Below are positions 16,214 through 26,823 of a DNA stretch of 64,000 nt, piece by piece (position 1 is the stretch's first letter; each line of letters starts with the position of its first letter). The position numbers and the translations under genes are program-made. The DNA lies in assembly GCA_938003685.1 (NCBI GenBank), contig CALKXT010000047.1:1-64000 (forward strand), given 5' to 3'. The DNA is from an uncultured Sulfitobacter sp. GTDB lineage: Bacteria > Pseudomonadota > Alphaproteobacteria > Rhodobacterales > Rhodobacteraceae. Below the pieces are notes generated by a model, which did not search any database, had not been told where the DNA came from, and was given only the letters and a program-made list of their open reading frames with translations.

Positions 16214-18262
16214 ATGAATTCCAGCGCTGCCACGCTGATACGTGATGTATTCGGCTTTGACGCGTTCCGCCCCGGTCAACAAGAAATTGTTGAGGCGGTG
16301 ACTGCGGGTGAAAACGTGTTGGCAATCATGCCCACGGGTGGCGGTAAATCGCTGTGCTTCCAATTGCCTGCGTTGATGCGTGATGGTGTAACAGTTGTCA
16401 TTTCGCCTTTGATTGCTTTGATGCGCGATCAGGTGCGGTTTTTGCAAGAGGCGGGCGTGTCAGCGGGTGCATTAACCTCTGGCAACACACCCGAAGAAAC
16501 CGATGCCGTTTGGGAGGCTTTAGAGGCTGGCACACTCAAGTTGCTTTACATGGCCCCAGAGCGGCTCGCGGCAGGATCAGCAATGGGAATGCTGCGGCGC
16601 GTGAACGTACAGATGATCGCTGTGGACGAGGCGCATTGCGTCAGCCAATGGGGGCATGATTTCCGCCCTGATTATCTGCGCATTGGTGAGTTGCGGCGCA
16701 GTTTGAACGTGCCACTGGCGGCGTTCACTGCCACTGCAGATGCCGAAACGCAGGCAGAGATTGTTCAAAAGCTGTTTGATGGGGCATCACCCCGCGCGTT
16801 TCTACGCGGCTTTGATCGTCCGAACATTCACCTCGCTTTTGCCGCCAAAAACAAACCGCGTGACCAGATTTTGAATTTTGCTGCAGCCCGCAAAGGGCAA
16901 TCCGGCATCGTCTATTGCGGCACGCGGGCAAAGACCGAAGGGCTGGCCAAGGCATTGCGCGATCAGGGGCAGTCGGCTTTGCACTATCATGGCGGTATGG
17001 AGGCCGAGGATCGCCGTATTGCAGAGCGACGGTTCCAGCAAGAAGACGGGCTGATCGTCGTGGCTACTGTCGCCTTTGGGATGGGCATTGATAAGCCGGA
17101 TATCCGCTGGGTCGCTCATGCTGATCTGCCCAAATCCATTGAATCCTATTACCAAGAAATTGGGCGCGCTGGGCGTGATGGCGCACCTGCCGAAACGCTG
17201 ACGTTATTTGGGGCTGATGATATTCGTCTGCGCCGCAGTCAGATCGACGAGGGGTTGGCACCGCCTGAACGGCGCAGTGCAGATCATGCGCGCTTAAATG
17301 CGCTTTTGGGGCTGGCAGAAGCATTGGAGTGTCGACGCAAAACGCTGCTTGGGTATTTCGATGAAACCGGGATTACCTGTGGCCGTTGTGACCTATGTGA
17401 TGCTCCTGCCGACGTGTTTGACGGCACCACAGCTGTGCGCAAGGCACTATCTGCGATCTTGCGCACTGAGGAATGGTTTGGCGCAGGGCATTTGATTGAT
17501 ATTCTGTTAGGTATTGAGACCGACAAGGTAACGCAGCGCGGCCACACAAGCCTGCCGACATTCGGTGTCGGTACTGAATATGACCGCCGCCAATGGCAGG
17601 CTGTGTTTCGTCAGATGATGGGTCATGATCTGATCCGCCCTGACCCAGAACGCCATGGCGCGCTGCGGATGACAGATGCCGCATTGCCGATCTTGCGAGA
17701 TGAGGCCAAGATTAGCCTACGCCGGGATTCGATCAAGGCGGCATCAGCCACACGCAGGCCCGCCGTTAAGGAAATGGTGAGCGAAGAGGATGCGCCCTTG
17801 CTTTCCGCGCTCAAGGCCAAGCGGCGGGGGCTGGCCGAGGCCGCCAAAGTACCTGCTTATATTATTTTCAATGACCGTTCCTTGATCGAGATGGCAGAAA
17901 CCCGGCCTCGCGATTTGGACGGTATGGCGCGCATTGGTGGTGTGGGTGCGAAAAAATTGGAAACCTATGGAAAAGCCTTCCTTGAGGTGATCAACGGTGA
18001 AGTTGAACAAATGCACCCGACCAGGCGTAAACTTGCAGGCCGTGAGGCGGGGACAGTTTATGATCAGTTGTTGCAGGTGCAGGCCGATCTGGCACGTGGT
18101 GAGGCGGGGGCGGACAAACCAATGTCGTGTTCTGCATCAGTTTTGGCCAAGGTTGCGCAACTGCGAAACGCTGATGATGGCGCGCTCAAAAGGCTGCTAG
18201 GTGAAAGACACGCCGAACGATTTGGCCCGGCATTTCTGGACGTTCTGCGAGACGCGGGCTAG
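16214..18262 (+). CDS. recQ: ATP-dependent DNA helicase RecQ
   Basis: A 3'-5' DNA helicase for recombination and replication-fork repair. The 682 residues contain all expected parts: FGFDAFRPGQQEIV (motif 0), Walker A MPTGGGKS, motif II VDEAHC, motif VI QEIGRAGRDG, a zinc-binding segment GITCGRCDLC in the RQC region, and a C-terminal HRDC domain (about residues 520-595; AKVPAYIIFNDRSLIEMA). The length is close to the usual 600-700. The ATG follows AGGT with a short spacer. yaaA follows after 32 bases. Confidence 0.96.
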   Translation: MNSSAATLIRDVFGFDAFRPGQQEIVEAVTAGENVLAIMPTGGGKSLCFQLPALMRDGVTVVISPLIALMRDQVRFLQEAGVSAGALTSGNTPEETDAVWEALEAGTLKLLYMAPERLAAGSAMGMLRRVNVQMIAVDEAHCVSQWGHDFRPDYLRIGELRRSLNVPLAAFTATADAETQAEIVQKLFDGASPRAFLRGFDRPNIHLAFAAKNKPRDQILNFAAARKGQSGIVYCGTRAKTEGLAKALRDQGQSALHYHGGMEAEDRRIAERRFQQEDGLIVVATVAFGMGIDKPDIRWVAHADLPKSIESYYQEIGRAGRDGAPAETLTLFGADDIRLRRSQIDEGLAPPERRSADHARLNALLGLAEALECRRKTLLGYFDETGITCGRCDLCDAPADVFDGTTAVRKALSAILRTEEWFGAGHLIDILLGIETDKVTQRGHTSLPTFGVGTEYDRRQWQAVFRQMMGHDLIRPDPERHGALRMTDAALPILRDEAKISLRRDSIKAASATRRPAVKEMVSEEDAPLLSALKAKRRGLAEAAKVPAYIIFNDRSLIEMAETRPRDLDGMARIGGVGAKKLETYGKAFLEVINGEVEQMHPTRRKLAGREAGTVYDQLLQVQADLARGEAGADKPMSCSASVLAKVAQLRNADDGALKRLLGERHAERFGPAFLDVLRDAG

Positions 18263-18294
18263 ATCACGTAATACGCGCAAAAAGGGGACTTAAA

Positions 18295-19074
18295 ATGCTG
18301 GTTGTTATATCGCCTGCCAAACGATTGGATTGGGACGCACGTGACGTTGACGTCACGCAGCCGGACTTTCAGGAAGATGCCGTGCGGTTGGTCAAGACAG
18401 CGCGCAACCTGACATTGGGAAACCTTAAAGGTTTGATGAACCTCTCTGATGACCTTGCCCGATTGAACCGCGATCGATTTGCCGCGTTTGAGGCAGAACC
18501 GTCTGCGGATATGACCCGCCCTGCGGCATTGGCGTTTGCTGGGGATACCTATCAAGGTCTGGAGGCCGCGACCCTAGATGCTGATGAAATGGTCTGGGCA
18601 CAGGACCATTTGCGTATTTTGTCTGGTCTATATGGCGTGTTGCGCCCCTTGGACGCGATCCAACCCTATCGTCTGGAAATGGGTAGCCGTTTGAAAACCC
18701 GGCGTGGCGGCAACCTCTATGACTATTGGCGCGATGATTTGTCTAAGGCGTTGAATGAACAGGCATCGGCTGTTGGAAGCGACGTGTTGGTCAATTGTGC
18801 CAGTCAGGAATATTTTGGCGCAGTCGCGCTCAAGGCGTTGAAATTGCGGGTGATCACACCACAATTTATGGAAGACAAAGGCGACGGAAAAGGCCCAAAG
18901 ATCGTGAGTTTTTTTGCTAAAAAAGCCCGCGGTGCCATGGCACGTTTTATTGTCCAGCATCGTTTGACAGAGGCAGATGCACTACGGGATTTTGATCTGG
19001 GTGGATACGTCTGGCAAAGTGAGACATCCACACCCGACCGTCCGGTTTTTGTCCGCCCCTATCCGGTGGCCTGA
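18295..19074 (+). CDS. yaaA: Peroxide stress protein YaaA (DUF328)
   Basis: A 259-residue protein of the YaaA/DUF328 family, which limits intracellular iron and oxidative DNA damage in E. coli and has a DNA-binding fold. Hallmarks are LVVISPAKRLDWDA, LYGVLRPLDAIQPYRLEMG, VLVNCASQEYFGAV and FFAKKARGAMARFIV. An AAGGGG Shine-Dalgarno precedes the ATG. The 3' end overlaps the convergent histidine kinase gene by 16 bases. Confidence 0.95.
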   Translation: MLVVISPAKRLDWDARDVDVTQPDFQEDAVRLVKTARNLTLGNLKGLMNLSDDLARLNRDRFAAFEAEPSADMTRPAALAFAGDTYQGLEAATLDADEMVWAQDHLRILSGLYGVLRPLDAIQPYRLEMGSRLKTRRGGNLYDYWRDDLSKALNEQASAVGSDVLVNCASQEYFGAVALKALKLRVITPQFMEDKGDGKGPKIVSFFAKKARGAMARFIVQHRLTEADALRDFDLGGYVWQSETSTPDRPVFVRPYPVA

Positions 19075-21251
19075 AGCGTTTCACGGCGAATTGGCGGGGT
19101 AACATCTGTTCCGCATGCTGCTTCAATTTGCGCAATGATTTCAGGTTTTCGCAAAGGCTTGGTGAGGTAGTGGTCAAGACCCGCTGCCAAAATCCCTTCA
19201 TCATCGCCTTCCATCGCGTGCGCAGTAACAGCAACAATTGAAACGTGGCCGCCAGTTCTTTCTTCAAGCGCGCGAATGGCTTTTGTCGCTTGTTTCCCAT
19301 CCATTTTGGGCATCGAGATATCCATGAATATGATGTCTGGCACAAATCTTTGAAACAAGGTCACGGCTTCTTCTCCATTGTCGGCAAAAGCCAATTCAAT
19401 ATCCAAGCCTTTGACCATCTTGCGAAACACTAGTTGATTAGTCTTATTATCTTCTGCGGCAAGCACGCGCAGTTTTCGTAAAGTGACGGGTGTAGTTTCG
19501 GAAAGCTGTGGTGTTGAAGGAGCCGGAGTAAGTATTAAAGTCTCAAGGCGTTCAAACAATTCTTGGCGCGGCACAGGTTTTTGTAGCACGGCCTGAACAT
19601 GAGATTTTGCAGGATCTTTTTCGGCTTGGTTCGGGTTCGAGCTGAGCAAAAAGATAGGAACGCCATACCCCTTTGCGCGCACAGTTTTAGCCAACTCGAG
19701 ACCGTCCATTTCGGGCATGTTGTGATCTGTTAAGATCAAATCGATATCAGTATCTAAATTTTTCAACGCCTCTGCGCCGCTCGAACACGATGTTACACCG
19801 ATGCCCAACCTTTCCAGTTGTCTTTCGAGGATGTCCCGATTGATTGTAGTGCCATCAACAATCATGACCCGCCGCAACCCTTCTGGCAGCGCGCGGTGTT
19901 CAGGGTGCAATGCACCTGCTGGATCCATCACAACCTTAAAGCCAAAACATGATCCGATGCCTTCTTCGGATTTGACCCAAATTTTGCCACCCATCATTTC
20001 AATCAAACGCTGCGAGATCGCAAGGCCAAGACCCGTGCCGTCAAACTGACGGTTTCTTTCATTCTCAACTTGATTGAATTCACCAAAGATATGATCGACC
20101 ATGCTTTCTGGAATACCGATGCCGGTGTCTTCGATGGTGATGTGCAACGTAACATTCCCAGCCACTTCATCCGGTACACCCGTCACGCGGACCAGCACGT
20201 GACCAGTGGTTGTGAACTTGACCGCATTGCCTACCAAATTTGTCAGCACCTGTCTGATGCGCCCAGGGTCGCCAATCAGTTCAGTGGGAAGGAACATGTC
20301 GTAATCCATCAACAAGGAAAGCCCCTTGTTGCGCGCTGATGTTTGCAACAGCATCAGGACTTCTTGAATCGCCCGTTCAAGGTCAAAAGGTTGTGGATGC
20401 AGATCCAACTTCTTTGCTTCAATTTTTGAATAATCAAGCACGTCGTTGATGATCACCAATAGCGCCTCACCAGAGTTCTTGATCGTATCAACATAGAGCC
20501 GTTGTTCTTCGTCTAATTCCGTATCAATCAACACATCGGCCATCCCCACAACGCCGTTCATCGGTGTCCTGATTTCGTGGCTCATATTGGCAAGGAACGC
20601 AGATTTTGCACGATTGGCACTTTCGGCCACTGTACGAGCCTCTTTCAACTGCTGTTCATAGGCGACGGTCGCGGTAATATCGTGGCCCAATGACACGATG
20701 TCGCCGCCCGGCGCACGTTGGTCTGTCAGTTTAATATGATTCCCATTCCACAGTTGGATAATAACGGGTTCTGGTTGTGGTTTTTGCAGCCTTTGCGTCA
20801 TCATCTGTCGCCAAGCCGAGGGGCCAAGGTCGCCGGTATTTACAATGCCCTCGTCCGTTAACGTCTGAAGGATTGTCACATAATTTACGCCCGGCTTAAT
20901 CACCTCAAGCCCATCAAATACGGCTAGATAGGCCCGGTTTGCCATGATCATTTCATTGTCGCCCGTGAAAAAAGCGAACCCATCCGTGATGCTTTCGATT
21001 GAATGCCATAGCCTGCGTTCGACAACCTGAATCTTTTGATTTGCTGCCGTCAGATCGGATTTAACGCGCTGGTTTTCACCTCTAATAGTTTCCACTTCGG
21101 CACGTGTTTCGACTATTTCTTCGGTAAGTTGCTGCGCATGCTTGCCCAACTTGCGGTTCGCCGCGAACAATTCTGCCTGTTTCAGCTCAAGCATGCGTTC
21201 CGCTGCAAGGCGACGGCGCCGCTCTTCGGTCAGTTTGTTGGCTAGGCTCAT
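19059..21251 (-). CDS. Hybrid sensor histidine kinase with two receiver domains
   Basis: A cytoplasmic-looking hybrid kinase of 730 residues without clear membrane segments. Domains in order: N-terminal coiled coil (1-80), PAS-like sensor (about 82-195), HisKA with H-box AFLANMSHEIRTPMNG (His225), HATPase with NLVGNAVKF, EDTGIGIP and GTGLGLAISQRL (about 325-440), receiver 1 (about 461-575, Asp509, Lys558) and receiver 2 (about 593-715, Asp644, Lys698). Receiver 1 reads MIVDG where an acidic pair is expected, while receiver 2 has the normal ED. There is no HPt domain and no adjacent response regulator, so the partner is unknown. The start has GGAG seven bases upstream. Confidence 0.92.
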   Translation of the reverse strand: MSLANKLTEERRRRLAAERMLELKQAELFAANRKLGKHAQQLTEEIVETRAEVETIRGENQRVKSDLTAANQKIQVVERRLWHSIESITDGFAFFTGDNEMIMANRAYLAVFDGLEVIKPGVNYVTILQTLTDEGIVNTGDLGPSAWRQMMTQRLQKPQPEPVIIQLWNGNHIKLTDQRAPGGDIVSLGHDITATVAYEQQLKEARTVAESANRAKSAFLANMSHEIRTPMNGVVGMADVLIDTELDEEQRLYVDTIKNSGEALLVIINDVLDYSKIEAKKLDLHPQPFDLERAIQEVLMLLQTSARNKGLSLLMDYDMFLPTELIGDPGRIRQVLTNLVGNAVKFTTTGHVLVRVTGVPDEVAGNVTLHITIEDTGIGIPESMVDHIFGEFNQVENERNRQFDGTGLGLAISQRLIEMMGGKIWVKSEEGIGSCFGFKVVMDPAGALHPEHRALPEGLRRVMIVDGTTINRDILERQLERLGIGVTSCSSGAEALKNLDTDIDLILTDHNMPEMDGLELAKTVRAKGYGVPIFLLSSNPNQAEKDPAKSHVQAVLQKPVPRQELFERLETLILTPAPSTPQLSETTPVTLRKLRVLAAEDNKTNQLVFRKMVKGLDIELAFADNGEEAVTLFQRFVPDIIFMDISMPKMDGKQATKAIRALEERTGGHVSIVAVTAHAMEGDDEGILAAGLDHYLTKPLRKPEIIAQIEAACGTDVTPPIRRETLQATG

Positions 21252-21384
21252 CCAATCGCTCCGGCGTATTCAGTCGTCTGCTGCAAACTGCGATAACAGG
21301 GTGAACATCTGCTTAATGAATACCACGCCACTTGCCCGATACCCGGCTGCATGCGACCATGAAGCTGTTGATAAGGAGAATACC

Positions 21385-24300
21385 ATGCCCTTTGCCCACC
21401 TGATGCGTTTGCTGCTACTGATTCCGATCAGTTTTGCCACCCCCCTTTGGGCGCAAGATATCCTGCCGGATCACCGCTATGTTTTCACGCAGAATGTGGA
21501 TTTTTATGGGGCCGACCTGACCAACCTTTTTGATACGACGCAGTCTGCTTGTGAACGGGCATGCTCAGCGCAACCCAATTGTGTGGCCTTTACCTATAAC
21601 AAACGCTCTAACGCTTGTTTTCCAAAATCGGCCATCACCGATCAACAGCCCTACAGCGGCGCGATGTCCGCCCGCAAATTGGTGACTGATCAACAAGTGC
21701 TTGCCAGTTCGATAGCGCGCGCGGATGACCTTAGCTTTCTATCCAAAACTGATTTTTCTAATGCGCGCGCGCTGGTGGGCAGTAACGCGCGACGCCTGCC
21801 AGTGGGTGATGCCGCTTTGGATGATTTGATTGCAGCTATGGTTGGGTCCAGTCAGTCAGGTGCGACCCGGTCCGCTTTGATTTGGGCAGGCAAGGCTGTT
21901 GCGCTGTCTGATCGTGCCGATCTGTGGGCGCGCTATGCGCGGTTGTCCCTGCGCGAAGCAAAGCGTGACGGTAATTCTGAACGCAGCCGCAACCGTCGCG
22001 AAGCTGTTTCTGCTGCGTTGAACGCCTATTTGCGGAGCAGTGATGTGGGCGTACGCGTTGACGCATTGGATGTGATGGCACAAGCGCTAGAGGCGAACCG
22101 CCGTGGCCGCGACATGATTCCGGCCTTGCGGTTGGCGCTATCCCTTTCACCGCGTGACGACTTGGAAGCATCACTAGACGCAGCCATCGGAAAATACGGG
22201 TTTCGCATCGTCGAACACCGCGTTGATAACAACGCTGCTGCCCCGCGCATCTGTGCAGAGTTCTCAGAAAAAATGGTACAGGTGGGTGTTGATTACGAAC
22301 CGTTTGTACGGATCGAAGGCAAAGGGTTGGTGGTGCAAGCAGATGAAAGTCAGTTGTGTATCGATGGGGTCGAACATGGCGCGCGATACGATGTGACGTT
22401 CCGACAAGGTCTGCCAGCAGGAAGCGGCGAGACCCTGCACAAGGACGTGCGCCTCAAGCTGTATGTAAAAGACCGCAATCCGCTTGTCCGGTTCCCCGGT
22501 CGCGCCTATGTATTGCCGCGCTCTGCACAGGCCACACTGCCTGTTGAAACCGTTAATGTGGATACGCTGAACCTGAAACTGCGTCGCGTGAGTGATCGCA
22601 ATCTGGTGCGTGCCATCCGCGAGAGTTATTTCGGAAAACCACTTAGCAAATACGAAGACGACCAGTTTTCCAGTGATCTGGCAGAAGAGATTTGGACAGG
22701 CAAAGGGGATGTACAGAATACGCTAAACACCGACATGACCACACGTCTTCCTATCGGTGATGCTTTGGCTGATCAAACTGCGGGCATCTATGCATTAAGC
22801 GCCTCTGTTCCCGGTCAAGACCCGTATGACAATCCTGCGGCGACGCAATGGTTTGTATTGTCTGATCTGGGCCTATCCACATGGGTGGGAGTCGATGGGA
22901 TGCAGGTTTCCGTGCGCCGTCTAGGGGATGCCACTGCACGTGAAGGTATCAAGCTTACGTTGATTTCACGGGCCAATGCGGTGCTGGGTTCTGTCATGTC
23001 TGGCGCGGATGGGTTTGCGACGTTCCCCGCAGGCCTAACCCGAGGCACAGGGGCGGCCAGCCCTGCTTTATTGATGGCAGAGGATGGCACGCTGGATGTT
23101 GCTTTCCTGCCGCTGACCGATCCGGCATTTGATCTGTCCGATCGCGGTGTCGAAGGGCATCCGCCCAGCCCACCAATCGATACATTCCTGACAACTGACC
23201 GGGGTGCGTATCGTGTTGGTGATACAATCTATGCCACTGCTTTAACCCGCGACGCGCAGGCCAAGGCGCTGACCGATATGCCAGTGACTGCTATCCTGAA
23301 ACGCCCCGATGGCGTCGAATACAGTCGTCAGCTAAGTCAAAACGCTGTCGCTGGTGGCCATGTCTTTGCATTGCCATTGGGCAATGGCGTGCCGCGCGGC
23401 GCATGGCGTCTGGATATCATGTCTGACGTCGAAGGCCCTGCATTGGCGAGCCAAACCGTGCTTGTTGAGGATTTTCTACCTGAACGGATTGATTTCGACA
23501 TCACGCTCCCAGATGCCCCCCTGCGGATCACGTCCACACCCCCACTCTCAGTGGATGTGCGTTACCTTTTTGGCGCGCCGGGGGCTGATTTGGCTGTCCA
23601 AGGGGATTTACGCCTGCGCGCCACACGCGAACTGGCTGGATGGGATGGCTATCAATTTGGCCGCTACGATATCCGCTTTGGCACGCGTACCCGGTCGTTG
23701 GGCGATGCTGTGACTGATGCCCAAGGCCAAGCGACCCTGCCACTGCAATTACCGGATCTGAAAGAAGACCCCGGCCAACCTTTGGAAGCACAAGTGATCC
23801 TACGTGTATCCGAAGGATCTGGCCGCCCGGTTGAACGCCGTTTGACCAAAGCAATTGCACCAGCAACATCCATGATTGGGATCAAATCTAATTTTGATGA
23901 CGTCTTGCCGGAAGGCAGTGAAGCGTCCTTTGATCTGATCGCCGTTTCTCCAACTGGTGAAGCGATTGAAATGCCTGTGCGTTGGACCCTGAACAAAGTT
24001 GAAACCCGCTATCAGTGGTATCAACTCTATGGGAACTGGGAATGGGAACCGACCACGCGCCGTATCCGCCAAGACACTGGCGAGGTGAGTTTGGGTGCTA
24101 CACCACTGAACCTGACTGCGCCTACGGAATGGGGCGAATATGAACTGGTCGTGGAACGCATTGGCGCGCCTTATGCCGCATCGTCTGTTCAATTCTATTC
24201 CGGTTGGTACGGTGGTGATGGGGCGAGCGACACGCCTGATCGTCTTGAGCTGTCTTTGAACGCTACCGAATTTAGCGTGGGCGATACTGTCCAACTGCGC

Positions 24301-26823
24301 ATCGTACCCAAACGCGATGGTGTGGCTCTAGTCAGCGTCCTGTCTAACCAAGTGATTGAACGCAAAGCGATTGCAGTTACCGCAGGCGAAAACCTGATTC
24401 CGCTTGAGGTGACAGATGCGTGGGGCAGTGGCGCCTATGTCACCGCATCGGTGTTGAGCGGTATGGATGAAGCAGCAGGCCAAAACCCAGCACGCAGCCT
24501 AGGCTTGGGGCATGCTGCGGTGCGACCGGGTGACAAGGAACTGTCGGTCAGTTTTGACGCACCCGAGGCAGTGGACGGACAGGCAGGAACCTTGCGCGCG
24601 AGTGTTTTGGTAGATGGCATAAAGCCGGGCGAAACTGCTTATGTTACGCTTGCCGCCGTGGATGTGGGTATCTTGAACCTCACAGGTTTTACCGCACCTG
24701 ATACGACAGACCATTACTTTGGCCAGCGCCGTTTGGGCGTTGAAATGCGGGATGTTTACGGCCGTTTGATCGACGGCATGAACGGCGCGCTTGGCACAGT
24801 GCGTTCCGGCGGGGACGCCGCCGCAAGCGCGCAGGTGCAATCCCCGCCGCCAACCGAAAAGCTGATGGCGTTTTTCAGCGGTCCGATTGAGGTCGGCGCA
24901 GATGGCCGCGCTGAGGTTGAGATCATTCGCCCTGCTTTCAATGGTACTATCAAACTGATGGCCGTGGCGTGGTCTGATAGTTCGGTTGGGGATGCATCCC
25001 AAGATGTGCTGGCACGTGATCCGGTTGTTGTTACCGCGTCCTTGCCGCGTTTCCTCGCGCCCGGTGATCAAAGCCGTCTGTTATTGGAATTGGTTCATGC
25101 AACGGGCGCGTCTGGTGACATGAAACTGCAAGTACTGGCTGACGCAGGTGTTGCTCTGGCAGAGGCACCAGCCATTGTAGTGTTAGCAGATCAAGGTTCT
25201 GAGCGCCTTAGTATCCCGGTCATTGCGCGTGAAATCGGGGATCATTTGATCACCGTGATACTGACGACTCCAGATGGCAAAGAGTTACGCAAAGTGCTGA
25301 CCATGCCTGTGCGTGACAATGATCCAGAGACATCCGTGACGCGCCAGTTCGCACTGGGCGTGGGCGAAAGCTTTACCTTTGACAGCAATGTCTTTGCGGG
25401 TCTGCGTTTGGGAACGGGTACGGCGACTTTGACCGCTGGACCGCTTGCACGTTTCGATGTGCCGGGTCTGTTACGTCAATTGGATCGCTATCCCTATGGC
25501 TGCACCGAACAAGTTACATCCGGCGCGATGCCGTTGCTGTACCTCAGTTCGATGGCACAAGCCGCTGGCATTGGTGAACCCGCACAGATCAATGAAAAAA
25601 TCAGCAAATCGATAGAACGCGTTTTGACTCGGCAAGCCAGCAACGGTGCATTTGGCATGTGGCGTGCGCAATCGGGTGAATTCTGGCTTGATGCCTATGT
25701 GACCGATTTCCTGAGCCGTGCAAAACGCGAAGGCCATGCCGTGCCTGACCTCGCCTTTGCCCAAGCCATGGACAACCTGCGCAACCGGATCAGCTATGCC
25801 CCTGATTTTGATAGCGGCGGTGAAGATATTGCCTATGCGCTGCTGGTTCTCGCACGCGAAGGCGCGGCGAGCATGGGCGATTTGCGGTACTACGCAGACA
25901 CCAAGATGAATGATTTTGGTACGCCCTTGGCTGCGGCGCAGTTGGGTGCGGCATTGGCGGCATATGGTGATCAAATTCGCGCCGATACGATGTTCCGCCG
26001 GGCTGGTGTGATGTTGCTGCGAGATCGGGATCGACGGCGTAGTTGGCGCGCTGACTTTGGCACGAACCTGCGCGATACAGCAGGGGTTTTGAAACTGACA
26101 GCTGAGGCTGGTAGCACTGCGATTGATCCCGCAACTTTGGTGTCGTGGGTGGGCAAGGATAAGAAATACCTCTCCACGCAAGAGGCCGCTCAGGTCATTT
26201 TAGCAGCCCATGCTTTAGCCGCACCTGACGCAGTACCGGGATTGAGGGTCGACGGTGAGGCGATCAACGGACCGGTGGTCAAACGCCTTAGCGATGCAAA
26301 TCCGCAGCCTTCAGTCATTCAAAACGTCAGCGAAATCACAATGGATGTGACCATGACGGCCTACGGTGTACCAGAGGTGCCCCCAGTTGCGGGTGGCTAT
26401 GGCTATGCAATCACGCGGACCTATTACACAATGGATGGTGTTGTTGCCTCGGGGCCTATTACGTCGGGGGATCGGATGGTTGTGGTGCTAGAGGTCAAGC
26501 CATTTGAGGACGTTGGCGCGCGGTTGATCTTGGATGATCCGCTGCCAGCCGGGTTTGAGATCGACAATCCGAACTTGCTGCGCAGTGGTGAGGTCGGTGC
26601 ACTCGATTGGCTGAAAACAAAAGAGGCTGAAACCGCTGAATTCCGCAGTGATCGTTTTATTGCGGCAGTCAATCACCGTAGTGCTGATCCATTCCGATTG
26701 GCCTATATCGTGCGCGCCGTAACACCGGGCAGTTATCATCATCCGGCAGCGATAGTGACGGATATGTACCGCCCTGAATACCGCGCCAATACTGATACAG
26801 GCGGGATCACTGTGAACCCATGA
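21385..26823 (+). CDS. Bacterial alpha-2-macroglobulin with N-terminal PAN/Apple-like domain
   Basis: A 1812-residue periplasmic protease trap. Signal peptide MPFAHLMRLLLLIPISFATPLWAQ; then a cysteine-containing PAN/Apple-like domain (CERACSAQPNCVAFTYNKRSNACF); repeated macroglobulin-type beta domains; a thioester motif YPYGCTEQ (Cys1373) followed by the alpha-toroid thioester domain; and C-terminal receptor-like domains. In the family, an attacking protease cleaves the bait and is captured through the thioester. The start is ATG 21385 with AAGGAG at good spacing; the track start at 21142 lies in the antisense of the kinase gene. It is coupled to pbpC by ATGA, a conserved pairing thought to guard or repair the envelope. 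Confidence 0.92.
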   Translation: MPFAHLMRLLLLIPISFATPLWAQDILPDHRYVFTQNVDFYGADLTNLFDTTQSACERACSAQPNCVAFTYNKRSNACFPKSAITDQQPYSGAMSARKLVTDQQVLASSIARADDLSFLSKTDFSNARALVGSNARRLPVGDAALDDLIAAMVGSSQSGATRSALIWAGKAVALSDRADLWARYARLSLREAKRDGNSERSRNRREAVSAALNAYLRSSDVGVRVDALDVMAQALEANRRGRDMIPALRLALSLSPRDDLEASLDAAIGKYGFRIVEHRVDNNAAAPRICAEFSEKMVQVGVDYEPFVRIEGKGLVVQADESQLCIDGVEHGARYDVTFRQGLPAGSGETLHKDVRLKLYVKDRNPLVRFPGRAYVLPRSAQATLPVETVNVDTLNLKLRRVSDRNLVRAIRESYFGKPLSKYEDDQFSSDLAEEIWTGKGDVQNTLNTDMTTRLPIGDALADQTAGIYALSASVPGQDPYDNPAATQWFVLSDLGLSTWVGVDGMQVSVRRLGDATAREGIKLTLISRANAVLGSVMSGADGFATFPAGLTRGTGAASPALLMAEDGTLDVAFLPLTDPAFDLSDRGVEGHPPSPPIDTFLTTDRGAYRVGDTIYATALTRDAQAKALTDMPVTAILKRPDGVEYSRQLSQNAVAGGHVFALPLGNGVPRGAWRLDIMSDVEGPALASQTVLVEDFLPERIDFDITLPDAPLRITSTPPLSVDVRYLFGAPGADLAVQGDLRLRATRELAGWDGYQFGRYDIRFGTRTRSLGDAVTDAQGQATLPLQLPDLKEDPGQPLEAQVILRVSEGSGRPVERRLTKAIAPATSMIGIKSNFDDVLPEGSEASFDLIAVSPTGEAIEMPVRWTLNKVETRYQWYQLYGNWEWEPTTRRIRQDTGEVSLGATPLNLTAPTEWGEYELVVERIGAPYAASSVQFYSGWYGGDGASDTPDRLELSLNATEFSVGDTVQLRIVPKRDGVALVSVLSNQVIERKAIAVTAGENLIPLEVTDAWGSGAYVTASVLSGMDEAAGQNPARSLGLGHAAVRPGDKELSVSFDAPEAVDGQAGTLRASVLVDGIKPGETAYVTLAAVDVGILNLTGFTAPDTTDHYFGQRRLGVEMRDVYGRLIDGMNGALGTVRSGGDAAASAQVQSPPPTEKLMAFFSGPIEVGADGRAEVEIIRPAFNGTIKLMAVAWSDSSVGDASQDVLARDPVVVTASLPRFLAPGDQSRLLLELVHATGASGDMKLQVLADAGVALAEAPAIVVLADQGSERLSIPVIAREIGDHLITVILTTPDGKELRKVLTMPVRDNDPETSVTRQFALGVGESFTFDSNVFAGLRLGTGTATLTAGPLARFDVPGLLRQLDRYPYGCTEQVTSGAMPLLYLSSMAQAAGIGEPAQINEKISKSIERVLTRQASNGAFGMWRAQSGEFWLDAYVTDFLSRAKREGHAVPDLAFAQAMDNLRNRISYAPDFDSGGEDIAYALLVLAREGAASMGDLRYYADTKMNDFGTPLAAAQLGAALAAYGDQIRADTMFRRAGVMLLRDRDRRRSWRADFGTNLRDTAGVLKLTAEAGSTAIDPATLVSWVGKDKKYLSTQEAAQVILAAHALAAPDAVPGLRVDGEAINGPVVKRLSDANPQPSVIQNVSEITMDVTMTAYGVPEVPPVAGGYGYAITRTYYTMDGVVASGPITSGDRMVVVLEVKPFEDVGARLILDDPLPAGFEIDNPNLLRSGEVGALDWLKTKEAETAEFRSDRFIAAVNHRSADPFRLAYIVRAVTPGSYHHPAAIVTDMYRPEYRANTDTGGITVNP

